A DNA stretch of 64,000 bases from Carboxylicivirga sediminis (GTDB lineage Bacteria > Bacteroidota > Bacteroidia > Bacteroidales > Marinilabiliaceae), in contig NZ_JAGTAR010000025.1 of NCBI RefSeq assembly GCF_018156225.1, positions 34,316 through 98,315 of the forward strand, given 5' to 3'. The translations under genes and the position numbers were made by a program. This document shows positions 1 to 10,300 of the stretch, piece by piece; position 1 is the first letter of the stretch; each line of letters opens with the position of its first letter. The notes beneath the pieces were generated by a model that saw nothing but the letters and a program-made list of their open reading frames with translations, did not search any database and had not been told where the DNA came from.

Positions 1-348
1 AAATATCATGGGAATTCCCAGCCGCGAACTATCAACCGCCAGCGACTGCATTCGGCGTACTTCTTTGGCGCCTCTCACATTAAGCATGGAACCAACCCAT
101 CCGTTTTTAATGTGCTCATATTTAGCTTTGGCATCCCCCTCTGAAGGTGCCGGACCTGTGACATCATAAAACCCATTGTACTGATTCATCTGCCCCACTT
201 TCTCTTCCAATGTCATTTGAGCCAATAAATCCTCCACCTGTTTATCAATAGCATCTGTTGGTACGGATTTAACTGAACACCCATTCAGTACTAAAAAAAT
301 GGCCATTAGCGCCATATACACTTGTCTATCTCTCTTGAAAATCCTCAT
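1..348 (-). CDS. Glycoside hydrolase family 3 beta-glucosidase, N-terminal part (cut by window edge)
   Basis: Only the first 116 codons are visible; the gene runs off the left edge. The protein opens with a short basic lipoprotein signal (MRIFKRDR, then a hydrophobic run ending LVLNGCS, lipobox Cys about residue 23). The GH3 N-terminal signature MTLEEKVGQMNQYNG and a stretch ending SSRLGIPMIF follow, typical of BglX-type beta-glucosidases. GH3 exo-enzymes remove glucose from the non-reducing end of beta-glucan oligosaccharides, so this would finish what the GH16 and GH5 enzymes next door begin. The ATG lies 4 bases after the stop of the GH16 gene, so it is the last visible gene of the PUL1 operon. 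The catalytic Asp region is outside the window, so exact specificity cannot be judged. Confidence 0.85.
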   Translation of the reverse strand, partial: MRIFKRDRQVYMALMAIFLVLNGCSVKSVPTDAIDKQVEDLLAQMTLEEKVGQMNQYNGFYDVTGPAPSEGDAKAKYEHIKNGWVGSMLNVRGAKEVRRMQSLAVDSSRLGIPMIF

Positions 349-352
349 CTTA

Positions 353-1147
353 TCATTTAGTTTTTTGATATACTCTTACATAATCCACCTGCAAGGTGCA
401 TGGAAACATACTTTCATCTACGCCATGTTTACCGCCCCAATTGCCGCCCACAGCCACATTTAGCAACAGATGGAATCGTTTATCGAACGGCCATTCTCCT
501 GAACCAGCCTGTTTGGCTTTTTCAAATTGAAAAACCTCTTCTTTATCCAATAAAAATGTGCATGACTCAGGTGTCCATTCTATTGCATAACAATGAAAAG
601 CTTCTTCAGCGTCAGGCAAGAATACAGCATTCCCCTGCTGTGTGCCTTTTGTGTGGTTATAGTTTTCTGTGTGAATGGTGAAATACACCGAATCGGGCTC
701 GTAGCCCACATGCTCCATAATGTCCAACTCTCCGCTGGCTGGCCATGCGCCATACTCCAAATCCGTAGGAAGCATCCAAATGGCTGGCCACGCACCCTTA
801 CCTCCACACAATTTGGCTTTTACTTCCATTCGCCCATACAACCAATCGCCCTTACCTTTAGTAATTAAACGAGCTGATGTATATGGCTGGTTAAAGCCAT
901 CTTCTTTTCGGGCAATTATATGAAGAACTCCATCGCGAACCGTTGCATTCTCTTCCCGGTCAGCTGTGTAATATTGTAGTTCATTATTACCCCATTGCCA
1001 GCTATTCCCATCGGTATCAAAGCTCCATTTGGTGGAATCGGGTAAGCCATTGTAGTTGAACTCATCGGCCCACACCAATTGATAGTCATTCCCTCTCTGA
1101 CAGCCGGATAAGGAACTAACAAGGATTAAAAAAAAGATAAGTTTCAT
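353..1147 (-). CDS. GH16 endo-beta-glucanase lipoprotein (laminarinase-like)
   Basis: A 264-residue single-domain GH16 enzyme that would cut beta-1,3 (or mixed-linkage) glucan internally at the cell surface. The start chosen is the ATG at 1147, which gives MKLIFFLILVSSLSGC, a clean lipoprotein signal with Cys16; an in-frame extension to 1285 reads as non-signal sequence and is rejected. The GH16 active-site motif GELDIMEHVG is present, with predicted nucleophile E140 and acid/base E145. The conserved WPAIWML segment lies about residues 120-126. The protein is about the length of a bare catalytic domain, with no accessory module. It follows the larger GH16 gene in the same operon, and the GH3 gene begins 4 bases after its stop. 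Choice between laminarinase and lichenase is inferred from the operon, not proven. Confidence 0.92.
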   Translation of the reverse strand: MKLIFFLILVSSLSGCQRGNDYQLVWADEFNYNGLPDSTKWSFDTDGNSWQWGNNELQYYTADREENATVRDGVLHIIARKEDGFNQPYTSARLITKGKGDWLYGRMEVKAKLCGGKGAWPAIWMLPTDLEYGAWPASGELDIMEHVGYEPDSVYFTIHTENYNHTKGTQQGNAVFLPDAEEAFHCYAIEWTPESCTFLLDKEEVFQFEKAKQAGSGEWPFDKRFHLLLNVAVGGNWGGKHGVDESMFPCTLQVDYVRVYQKTK

Positions 1148-1363
1148 TTTACCTGATTTAATTGCTTTGCTGATTGACTTTAAAAAGCGCCAAAGATTCT
1201 TCGTCTTATCGATCAAGATGAAAACATTAGCTTTAAGAATGCGCCTTTCTGGTGACAGCCAGCATTCGTTAATACAAGCTGTCACCTATCGTTTAACCTA
1301 GCTAATCAAAGAATCTTTGGCTCATAGCAGAGTATGAATCTCTGAATTGAAAAGCGCATTCCA

Positions 1364-2707
1364 TTATTTCATTTGATATACATGCACATAATCCACTTCC
1401 ATTGTTGCCGGAAATATATCATCATCGACACCTTGAACCCCTCCATAATTTCCACCAACAGCCATATTCAGAAGAAAATAAAAGGGCTGGTCGAAAGGCC
1501 AGTTGTCCATGTTGGCATTAGCTGGCTTCTTATATGTTAATAGGATATTGCTACAATCATCCCGATAAAACCGCAGTTCTGTATCCGTCCATATTAAACC
1601 GTAAATATGAAAAGCCTCCTCAGCAGTTTCTAATGGCACATGTCCCGAACCAATGGCGTTTCCTATGGCATGGTTATTACTTTCGATATGAATAGCAGAT
1701 GATGTTTTATCAGGATCCCAGCTAACGTATTCCATAATATCCATTTCACCACACAATGGCCAGTTTGTACCTTCACGAATGGATTGTCCGAGCATCCAGA
1801 TGGCTGGCCAAACACCCGGCCCCTGATAGTCTGGCATTTTAGCGCATATTTCGAATATGCCATAGGTAAATGATGGTTTTGAATTAATTCTGGCAGAGGT
1901 GTAATCGCCCACTTGCTGTCCCTCGCCGCTTTTTCGAGCAATTATCTTGAGTGTACCGTCAGAAATGGCAATATTCTGTCCATCGGTATAGTTCTGCCAT
2001 TCAGCATTACCCCAGCCATGCTGACCTGTTTCAAACAGCCATTTTTCCTTATCAATTATGCCGTCATCAAAGTCATCATTCCAAACCAATTGATAATGGG
2101 AACGAAAGTCGGGATCATCCTCTGTTATGCTTAATATTTCGGACATGGTCTTTTCAAATTCACCATGAGATAGGCTAATACTTATCTTGTTTTCACCTTC
2201 AAAAGGAAAATAGACTTCCACATTCTGCTCTGTCTTATCCAATACCTTGTCATTTACCAGCCAGGATACTTTATCATATTCTCCGCTACTGGTATTAGTC
2301 AGTCGGTAAGTATTTGTTTTACCATCAACAGGCGTTACCTCAAAAGCGGGTGTATAGACATCGTTCTCAACCACAATCTGTTTGCTGACCTGCTTATTAT
2401 CCGACCAGTCTGACTGACTTCCCCAAATGGTTAAAGTAACAGTATAGGTTCCTTTCTCTGGATAGAAACCTTGCATTTCTGTCGTTTCCACCGGCACTCG
2501 GTTTGTTCGCTCTCCATTACCGAAATCCCATCGCCAATAGTAATGCTCACTCTGTGTTGTGTTTCTAAAGACAAAAACATTCGCATCAGATGGATGTGGA
2601 TTGATTTCAAAATCTGGCACATAAGTGTTTTGAGGCGATTCGTCACCACAAGCAATAAATAAACTACTTAAGAGCGTTAAACCTATTAATATGATACGTA
2701 TCCCCAT
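1364..2707 (-). CDS. GH16 endo-beta-glucanase lipoprotein with PKD and Ig-like domains
   Basis: A 447-residue modular enzyme. Residues 1-20 are a lipoprotein signal ending LFIAC. About 32-115 form a PKD domain (WRWDFGNGERTN, then YPEKGTYTVTLTI). About 118-196 are a second beta-sandwich region, and 205-447 are the GH16 catalytic domain with motif GEMDIMEYVS (nucleophile E321, acid/base E326). GH16 enzymes of this type hydrolyse internal beta-1,3 bonds of laminarin; the PKD domain probably spaces the catalytic domain away from the outer membrane. It lies between the GH5 and the small GH16 genes on the same strand. Having two GH16 paralogues in one operon suggests different chain-length or branch tolerance, which is inference. 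Confidence 0.93.
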   Translation of the reverse strand: MGIRIILIGLTLLSSLFIACGDESPQNTYVPDFEINPHPSDANVFVFRNTTQSEHYYWRWDFGNGERTNRVPVETTEMQGFYPEKGTYTVTLTIWGSQSDWSDNKQVSKQIVVENDVYTPAFEVTPVDGKTNTYRLTNTSSGEYDKVSWLVNDKVLDKTEQNVEVYFPFEGENKISISLSHGEFEKTMSEILSITEDDPDFRSHYQLVWNDDFDDGIIDKEKWLFETGQHGWGNAEWQNYTDGQNIAISDGTLKIIARKSGEGQQVGDYTSARINSKPSFTYGIFEICAKMPDYQGPGVWPAIWMLGQSIREGTNWPLCGEMDIMEYVSWDPDKTSSAIHIESNNHAIGNAIGSGHVPLETAEEAFHIYGLIWTDTELRFYRDDCSNILLTYKKPANANMDNWPFDQPFYFLLNMAVGGNYGGVQGVDDDIFPATMEVDYVHVYQMK

Positions 2708-2751
2708 AACTAATAACTTTGTTTAAAATGCATACTCATTGAATTCTGTAG

Positions 2752-4572
2752 TTACTGACCTGAGTCTACTAAACGACTTGAGGCAAGTTTTCTTCCTTCT
2801 TTGACAGATGATTCTGAATACAGGGTTAGTTTAAATGCTTTAAGGTTAGAACCTCCAGATTCAATCCTGATTCTGACCTTCACTTCTCCTGCTGGCAGGT
2901 ATATCTTTTTTATTTGCGTGCTGTTCCATTCCTCTCCACTTTCTGTGAGTGGTAATCGAATATTTGATGCTTGTGCAGCACCATTTACCAAGAAACTAAT
3001 TTGACCTCCTGCGGTGGCTGCAGCACTCATTATATCCAACTTATAATAACCCGACTGAACTGCATTAATGGTGTATTGTAACCACTCACCAGGCTCAGTC
3101 CATCCTACATAATAACCATCTCCATCTTTACCAATATCTACACCATCGTTTCGAAAATGATTTCCAACATTCCACTTAGCCCATTTACTTGAACTATCAT
3201 GAATATCTTCTGATAATGCATCGTGGTAGGCATCACCATCATTGCCCAAATCGTAATGAACACATTGTATCCATTCCTCTGTCTTGTGATGCATATAAGG
3301 CTTTGTTGCCCTTACGTGGCTCCCACTATTTAAAGAAAAAATGACATCTGGAGCAATCGTGCAGTTTTCAATTTTATGGGCATCAGCATAAGCCATTACG
3401 GCGTTGTAAGTTTCTTCTGCTGAAAGTGGTTTACTCCCGTCTTTCCATGAATTTACTAATTTATAATAATCTTCATTGGTAGTCACTTTTAATACATTGT
3501 TCAGGCGGCTCTTTTTTACCGGCCACCATGACCAACCAATGTTATTTTTTTCGAAAAGCTCTATTGCTTCCGCAAACCAGTGATTTGAGTTTTCTCCTGA
3601 TTCGCTCATCCATAAAGGCATCTGGTATTGCTGGCGCATATCAATTGCCCACTGTATAGCGTTTTGGGCATTACTATTCCAATATTTATGAAACGTCAAT
3701 ACGGTGTTATCATCATAGCCATTTAAAGCATGGTTCTCAAAACCTTTGTAGTTATTCCCCCAGCAGTTACCTGATATAAAGATGATATGCGTTTTATCAA
3801 CGCTTCTAATGGCATTTGTTATGCGTTGGTGCAAACTCCATAATGCCGCATTGTTTTGGCATTCGCATCCGTTTTCATTTTTGCTATTGCCATCTACATC
3901 CCAGTTAGGCTCATTGATAATGTCGTATCCGCCTACCCAGGGATTGTTTTTATAACGTTCGGCTATTTTTACCCACAGCGCTATTAATTTCTCCTGATTA
4001 TCGGCACTCTCCCACAGTGATAGGTATGCAGGATCGTAGTCAGATATATTGGCATCTTTTCCCTGACCACCGGGCGCGCCGTGCATATCAAAAATCACAT
4101 ACATCTGGTTTTCTCCGCACCATGCCACCAGCTTATCCAGCATGTCAAAACCCTTATTGAGCCAAGTGTTTTGTATAGTGCCAATAGAATTCCTTTCTTC
4201 CTCCTCTATTGGCAGCGTAAACCATTTATAATGCAAAGCAGGACGTATGGTATTGAATCCCCATGCTTTCAAAGAGTCTAAATCAGTTTTAGTAAAATGA
4301 TGCTCTAACCAATGAGCATAGAATTTATTGGTGCGGTCAACGCCCATTGTTTCATGTAGCTTGTTACGGAACTGGGTATGTGTATTGATACCTGCACCAG
4401 TTGATTGCATCATATACCCTTCCTGAATCATCCAGTTGCCTGTGCCAATACTGCGAATAATAAAAGGTCCCTCATCATTGATGATATTGATACCTTCAAC
4501 ACGCAGAAATCCCTGACTATGGCAAACTAGCAGGTGGCTAAGTAATATTATTAATGTCGAAAATCGGTTCAT
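2752..4572 (-). CDS. GH5 beta-glucanase with C-terminal CBM6-like module
   Basis: About 606 residues. A TTG two codons upstream is in frame, but the ATG at 4572 (MNRFSTLIILL) is the better start. A secretion signal ends near SQG. The GH5 barrel follows, with the acid/base motif DIINEPNWD (E223, counting two extra residues) and nucleophile segment PLWMSESGEN (E326). FDMHGAPGGQ about 163-171 is the typical GH5 strand-4 region of exo-beta-1,3-glucanase-like members. The C-terminal 140 residues contain EPGEWLQYTI and VRIRIESGGSNLKAF, a CBM6-type beta-sandwich. The final residues after the CBM do not look like a T9SS sorting domain. In the operon it follows the binding lipoprotein, separated from it by a hairpin. 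Activity on beta-1,3- or beta-1,6-glucan ends is possible; subfamily not assigned. Confidence 0.88.
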   Translation of the reverse strand: MNRFSTLIILLSHLLVCHSQGFLRVEGINIINDEGPFIIRSIGTGNWMIQEGYMMQSTGAGINTHTQFRNKLHETMGVDRTNKFYAHWLEHHFTKTDLDSLKAWGFNTIRPALHYKWFTLPIEEEERNSIGTIQNTWLNKGFDMLDKLVAWCGENQMYVIFDMHGAPGGQGKDANISDYDPAYLSLWESADNQEKLIALWVKIAERYKNNPWVGGYDIINEPNWDVDGNSKNENGCECQNNAALWSLHQRITNAIRSVDKTHIIFISGNCWGNNYKGFENHALNGYDDNTVLTFHKYWNSNAQNAIQWAIDMRQQYQMPLWMSESGENSNHWFAEAIELFEKNNIGWSWWPVKKSRLNNVLKVTTNEDYYKLVNSWKDGSKPLSAEETYNAVMAYADAHKIENCTIAPDVIFSLNSGSHVRATKPYMHHKTEEWIQCVHYDLGNDGDAYHDALSEDIHDSSSKWAKWNVGNHFRNDGVDIGKDGDGYYVGWTEPGEWLQYTINAVQSGYYKLDIMSAAATAGGQISFLVNGAAQASNIRLPLTESGEEWNSTQIKKIYLPAGEVKVRIRIESGGSNLKAFKLTLYSESSVKEGRKLASSRLVDSGQ

Positions 4573-4584
4573 TGTCAATGAAAA

Positions 4585-4618
4585 AAAAGGGGCTTACAAC
4601 AGGTGTAAAACCCCTTTT
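4585..4618 (-). terminator. Intra-operon hairpin/attenuator between binding protein and GH5
   Basis: AAAAGGGG at 4585-4592 pairs with CCCCTTTT at 4611-4618 and the stem can extend inward, with a run of eight A on the plus strand at 4581-4588 (U tract for minus-strand transcription). It lies just after the binding-lipoprotein gene and just before the GH5 ATG. It could lower expression of the hydrolases relative to SusC/SusD/binding protein. Confidence 0.65.
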
Positions 4619-4638
4619 CAGATGTTGAATAATTAAGT

Positions 4639-5460
4639 TTATTCGGCAGGTTTGAATACCCAGAGCCATCCGGTACCACCGGCATTTGACGCTGTGTACA
4701 AAATCATGCGATCACTGCTTAGTTCAATAATCTCGTATTTTGAATCAGGATTAACCCTGGCTGGATCATATCCCAAAATTGATTGCTCGTTAAATGTAAT
4801 ACTTGTAAAATCACCGTTGAAAGCAAAGCTACCTAAACTACCTGCATCATCCGGACTTGTAAAATAGGTGTAATTCGGTGCTCCTGCTAAGTCAAACACC
4901 ATCTTACCGTCTGCATCACCCGGAGGGCAACATGTTGAACCAGCATTCCACCACAACTCCTGCCAGTTGTAGGGTGCCACCATGGCCCAGAATAAATTTT
5001 GCCCATCAGACCATTGATAATCCTTATCAAACACCCAGGTTTTACCGCCCAAATCATCACCCACCAGTGCATAGTAAGCTTCTGGTAAAGGTTCGTCAAG
5101 TTGAGTGACCTCAACCGTTACAGACTTCTGAATGTACTCCTTAGTGTCTGGTGTATCATTGGTCATATAAGGAGTGGTAGCATAGTAGGTAAACTCGTGC
5201 GTTCCTGTAAACGGGAATACAACCTCCACACGATCAGTTGATTTTGTATCCAGTATATAGTCCCAGTAACCTGTTACACCAGGTGTATTCATTTGAATGG
5301 ATAATTTGTTACCTCCATTAGTTGCCTGAACGACGGCCAACTCAATATTATCCGCATCAAAACTATTCTTTAATACATCTCTGTCTTCGATTGGCTCACA
5401 AGCAGAAAATGCTAAAAGCGAAGCGCCTGCTAACAAACCAAATAGTTTATTTAATTTCAT
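4639..5460 (-). CDS. PUL1 surface glycan-binding lipoprotein
   Basis: A 273-residue lipoprotein (MKLNKLFGLLAGASLLAFSAC, lipobox Cys21) in the position after SusD where SusE-type or surface glycan-binding proteins sit. Residues about 35-130 form an Ig/PKD-like domain (FPFTGTHEFTYY). The C-terminal half is rich in aromatic residues (WSDGQNLFWAMVAPYNW, ELWWNAG, GTGWLWVF), typical of carbohydrate-binding surfaces. A CCPPGD segment may form a metal or disulphide site. No catalytic motif was recognised. By position and composition it should bind beta-glucan at the cell surface and pass it to the SusCD complex. The family name is not certain. It is followed by a hairpin and then the GH5 gene. Confidence 0.8.
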   Translation of the reverse strand: MKLNKLFGLLAGASLLAFSACEPIEDRDVLKNSFDADNIELAVVQATNGGNKLSIQMNTPGVTGYWDYILDTKSTDRVEVVFPFTGTHEFTYYATTPYMTNDTPDTKEYIQKSVTVEVTQLDEPLPEAYYALVGDDLGGKTWVFDKDYQWSDGQNLFWAMVAPYNWQELWWNAGSTCCPPGDADGKMVFDLAGAPNYTYFTSPDDAGSLGSFAFNGDFTSITFNEQSILGYDPARVNPDSKYEIIELSSDRMILYTASNAGGTGWLWVFKPAE

Positions 5461-5489
5461 ACTTTTCTGTTTTTCAAGTTAACAATTGA

Positions 5490-7226
5490 TTACCAGCCTG
5501 GATTTTGCTCATACACACCGTTAGATAAGCGAATTTCACCTTCTGGCACCGGTACTAAGCCCTTCGTCTCAGGTCGGTAAGACACTTTATAACTTCCCTC
5601 TGTTCCTGAGTTATTAACAGCAGCTTCCACACCGAAGTAGTTATTGCCGCTCTCGGCATCACCCCAGCGCACCAGGTCAAACCACCGTAACCCTTCGAAA
5701 GCAAATTCGTGCAGACGCTCCTCTTTCAAATTCTCAATCGTATAGGCTACAGGTTCCAATCCTGCTCTGGCTCGCACAGCATTGATGCCATCTGCTGTTT
5801 GAGTTAATTCAGAATGCATTAACAGAATATCAGCAAAACGCAGGTAATAAAAATCCTGAGCAGCCCATAACTGCATTGGGTCACCATGCACCATGTTAAG
5901 CAAGTAGTAGAACATCCCTTTTACACCATCCGGGCCATTGTGCTGAATGGTGGTGTACTTTTTATTCGTCAAGCCTGTGTTGTGATCGCCTTTTCCAATG
6001 TTCCAGCCATCAACTCCCATATCCGGGTCTTTCGAATTTAAATCAATAACAGAACCCTGCTTACGCGGATCATCATCAGACCAGCTGTTATAAAAGGCAT
6101 TGTGCACAGTACCCCAGCCCCAGCCCTGGCCGAATGGCACCATCGAATGATCGCGGATACCAAAGAATAAACACACACGGTTGTTATACTGCTGTCCAAA
6201 GCTCCAATCAGCCAAACCATAACGTAGGGCAAACATTACTTCGTGGTTACCAGTACCAATGCTTGAGTTAGGACCATCCTGACCAACCCATTCCAAACCT
6301 TCATTCTCTGCCCATGGCAATACCGGATGTGTTCCCTCCGGATCATAATCGCGTGCATTTTGATTGACGTACGAATAAGGCCACAGATTTCTGAAGTCAG
6401 ATGCTAATTTATAGCCACTATTGTCGCGTACGTCTTCCAAATGAGCAATTACGTCGGCTTTGGAAATACTGCCTCCATCGTACAATGGTAAAGCATCAGC
6501 AGCCTGCTTCTCCACATTGGTCATATAACCGGTATAGTATAGATAAGCCCTGGCTATGTAAGCTTTGGCCACCCATACATTGGCATGTCCATAAGTTGCC
6601 AATGGAAAATCAGCTGCTTTCCTCTTAGGTAACAGTTCGGCCGCAGCTTTGAAATCTGAGGCAATAACACCCCAGGTTTCTTCCATTGAGGCACGGGGTG
6701 CTTTGCGGTCTGCATCTGTTGTTAGTATCAAAGGCATACCTCCGAAGAATCGGGCAGCACGATACATTAAGAAGCCACGCATAAAATAGGCTTCTCCCAA
6801 TGTGTTGTTTTTGAAAGTTTCTGCTTCGGCTGCGGTTTCGAAAAAGCGCTTGAAATCATTTAGCTGAACAGCCTCTATCACCGCATTGGCACGACTAACC
6901 CCATTATAGGTTTCTTTCCATAAATCACGATAAGTATCTTCAGCCGGATCCAGAAAATTATCCACATCTTTTGCTGATTTATCATCTGGGCCACCACCGC
7001 CCAGCATCACATCACTCATCAGGTTGGCTGCCACATGCTCGTTACTGTGCACTCCTCCAACAAATAAAGCGTTATACACTCCATTCATTGCTTCCTCGAT
7101 ATCGGTTGGTGTCCGATAGAAAGTATCTAAGCTTTTTTCATATAGATTATCAGTATCGAGATGATCATCACAACTGCTTATGATGGCCACTAAACCAATA
7201 ACCACTGTATATATTATCTTTTTCAT
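5490..7226 (-). CDS. SusD/RagB-family nutrient-binding lipoprotein (PUL1)
   Basis: 578 residues with a lipoprotein signal (VVIGLVAIISSC, Cys19). TPTDIEEAMNGVYNAL, EAYFMRGFLMYRAARFFGGMPL and the C-terminal block LKEERLHEFAFEGLRWFDLVRWG are the standard SusD/RagB TPR-like signatures. SusD proteins form the lid over the SusC barrel and capture oligosaccharides at the outer membrane. The gene lies 122 bases after the SusC stop and 29 bases before the binding lipoprotein, all on the same strand. Length is within the usual 480-600 range. Ligand is presumed to be beta-1,3-glucan from the neighbouring GH16/GH5/GH3 genes. Confidence 0.96.
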   Translation of the reverse strand: MKKIIYTVVIGLVAIISSCDDHLDTDNLYEKSLDTFYRTPTDIEEAMNGVYNALFVGGVHSNEHVAANLMSDVMLGGGGPDDKSAKDVDNFLDPAEDTYRDLWKETYNGVSRANAVIEAVQLNDFKRFFETAAEAETFKNNTLGEAYFMRGFLMYRAARFFGGMPLILTTDADRKAPRASMEETWGVIASDFKAAAELLPKRKAADFPLATYGHANVWVAKAYIARAYLYYTGYMTNVEKQAADALPLYDGGSISKADVIAHLEDVRDNSGYKLASDFRNLWPYSYVNQNARDYDPEGTHPVLPWAENEGLEWVGQDGPNSSIGTGNHEVMFALRYGLADWSFGQQYNNRVCLFFGIRDHSMVPFGQGWGWGTVHNAFYNSWSDDDPRKQGSVIDLNSKDPDMGVDGWNIGKGDHNTGLTNKKYTTIQHNGPDGVKGMFYYLLNMVHGDPMQLWAAQDFYYLRFADILLMHSELTQTADGINAVRARAGLEPVAYTIENLKEERLHEFAFEGLRWFDLVRWGDAESGNNYFGVEAAVNNSGTEGSYKVSYRPETKGLVPVPEGEIRLSNGVYEQNPGW

Positions 7227-7348
7227 ACGTTTTTTCTTTTCTATTGTCGTATGGAACTTACCATGATTGAATAGTTACTCTTCGGTTTAAATTAACCATG
7301 GCTCATTTCATGATTCATTTATAATCAACTAAAACAATTGGAATAGCT

Positions 7349-10300
7349 TTAGAATGTCACATTCACTCCAAACATCACCGTGCGTGGCAACGGATATAAT
7401 CCCAAATCAATACCCGATGACCATGGATCAGTATCGGGACCATACCCTACTTCAGGATCCATACCATCATATTTGGTAAAGGTGTACAGGTTGTTAACAG
7501 ACACATACACTTTTGCTGCACTCATCCAATCAACATCTCTTAGCAAGCGATCAAATTTGTATCCTACCGTCAGGTTATTGATGCGGAGATAATCGGCATC
7601 GTGCATGTAAATATCAGAAATCAGCTGGGTATTGGCATTACTGTTATAGGTCAGACGAGGCAAGCGGTTGGATGTACCTTCTCCATGCCAGCGATCAAAT
7701 ATCTGGGTCGTATAGTTTTGAGTTAAACGGTCAGCAAAAGAACGATACGATTGCATCACCTGGTGACCAAATTTACCTGCCATTGTAGTATTCACATAAA
7801 CACCTTTATACTCAGCATTCAGTTGTATCCCTAATTCGAAGTCTGGTAATGGTTTTCCGAGCATAACACGATCATCATCATTGATGACACCATCTCCATT
7901 TTGGTCAACAAAGCGAACATCTCCCGGCTGACGAGGTTGGCCTGGTTCTGTTTCAATCATAATGGGTGTACCATCAGCTGTTACATAATTATCAACGTCC
8001 GTCTGATTTTGAAGAATACCATCGGTTTTGTAACCATAAAAGAAGCCAATTGGATTGCCTACCTGAACCCTGGCGATATCAGAAGTTCCCTGAGATAATA
8101 CATGACTGGTACCATATATTATACCTTCTGCATTGGCCAGTTTGGTTACCTTATTTTTATTGTATGCACCTGAAACAGTGACTCCATATTTGAAGTCTGA
8201 GATGTTGTCATTCCAGTTCAACATCACTTCAAAACCCTTGTTTTCGATATCACCACCATTAATAAATGGTGCACCTGCTCCAAAAGTTCCCAATATTGGC
8301 GCATCTACTAACCAATCCTTGGTTGTCTTTTTATACCAGTCAAATGTAAAGCCCAAACGCGAACTAAAGAAACGTGTATCCAAACCAATGTTTATCTGTT
8401 CTGATGTTTCCCAGGTCACATCAGGATTAGGCACATTAGCAGGTACTGCAGCTTGCTGAGGAACATCTTTGTTAGGACCAAAATAATAGCCTTGAGCCCG
8501 ATAAGCAATATTAGAGCTGTAAACAAAATTACGAATGTCCTGGTTTCCGTTCTGTCCCCAGCTGGCACGCAACTTACCATAGCTGAAAATATCAAGCCCA
8601 CGTATAAATGATTCTTCACTGAAGTTCCATCCTGCGGATACTGATGGGAAGTACCCCCAACGATTACCTTCTGCAAAATTGGATGAACCATCGGCACGCA
8701 TGGTAAAGTCTGCCATGTATTTCTCATTGAAATTATAGGATAAACGTCCCATATAGGACATTAATCCGCCCCCCTGAGCGGCCCAGTCTTTTCCCCAAGT
8801 CCCAATTTGTGTAACTTTTTCAGGGTTTTTTGTATTGTCAATGTAGGCATACTTAGGGTCTGCAAACAATGTATTACGCTTTTGACCACCTACATTTACA
8901 TTCAAAATATCTTTCACCATCTCGGTACCAGCTAAAGCACTAAAACGGTGATTGTTGACATTAAAGTCGTAGGTAGCGGTATTTGTCCATGTATAGCGGG
9001 TTCCCTGGTACATATCCTGTTGTGCACCATCAACGGTATTCTGGTATTGAGTGCCCAACTCATAAGTTGGCGACCATGAGCGGCTGTGTCCAAACCAGGC
9101 ATCCAAACCAAATGAAGATCGAACCTTTAGGTTCTTAACAGGCTCTAAAATGGCGTATACATTACCCACAATATTATTGCCTTTACCCCAGTTGTAGTTG
9201 TGACGGTAATACATGGTAGCAATTGGATTGTGCTGTCCCATAGCAATACCCTCTAATGTCGGAGCATATCCGCCTGTACGGTGATCAATATCTTCGTTTG
9301 ACCAATAAACCGGCATCAGTGGATTTGTAACCAAAGCGTTATGTAAATCATTGTAATAGATATTACCGGTTGCAACAGCACGATTCTCGGTGTTGGTATA
9401 AGTAAAGTTCTCACCTAATTTCAATAATTCTCTGTCGTTTAGTTTAAGCACGGTAAACTCGGTATTTAAACGTCCTGTAATACGTTTGTAACCGGCATCG
9501 GTGATATGACCGCCAATAATACCTTCCTGATCGAAATAAGAGAAACCGGCTGAATACACAACGCCCTCACTGGCGCCGGTTACATTAATTGAGTGGCTCT
9601 GCATAGCAGCATTATCATTTGTCATTTCATCCACCCAATTAGTACCTTTCCAGCCACTTTGTAGTTGATCCCATACATCTTGTCCATATTCAGTCCCAAG
9701 ATTTCCAGGAAATGTTTCATTCATATAAGTATTGCCATTCACAATCATATCCTGCCAATCAAATGGCTCAAGACGCTCATTGGAACGGGCCTCATCCATG
9801 ATGAACATATACTCCTGTGCATTTAAAACAGGTAAAGTCTTATAGACATTTTGAACACCATAGTAGCCATCGTAAGTAATTTGAGGTTTGGCCCCTTTTT
9901 TACCTTTTTTTGTAGTCACCAGAATAACTCCATTAGCTGCACGTGAACCATAAATAGCAGCTGAAGCCGCATCTTTGAGCACATCAATGGATTCAATATC
10001 CGATGGGTTTAAGTAATCAATGCCACCACCTACAGCAACCCCATCAACAATGTACAAGGGTGATGCATTTTCAATGGTACCGGCACCACGAATCGTAACA
10101 CGCGTACCTGCACCAGGTGCACCATTACTACGGGTAATATTCACACCCGGAGCTAAGCCCTGTAAAGCTTCCATTGCACTGGCAGTGTTTAATTCTGCTA
10201 ATGCCTCCCCTTTCACATTAGCATTGGCTCCTGTTACCAAGGCTTTCTTTTGCACGCCATAACCTACTACCACAACCTCATCCAGGTCCGTGGCATCTTC

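Noticed and set aside
1148..1285. N-terminal extension of the small GH16 gene
   Set aside because: It would place 46 non-signal residues before a perfect lipoprotein signal starting at 1147.
4573..4578. TTG start for GH5
   Set aside because: ATG two codons downstream gives the same signal peptide and is the ordinary choice.
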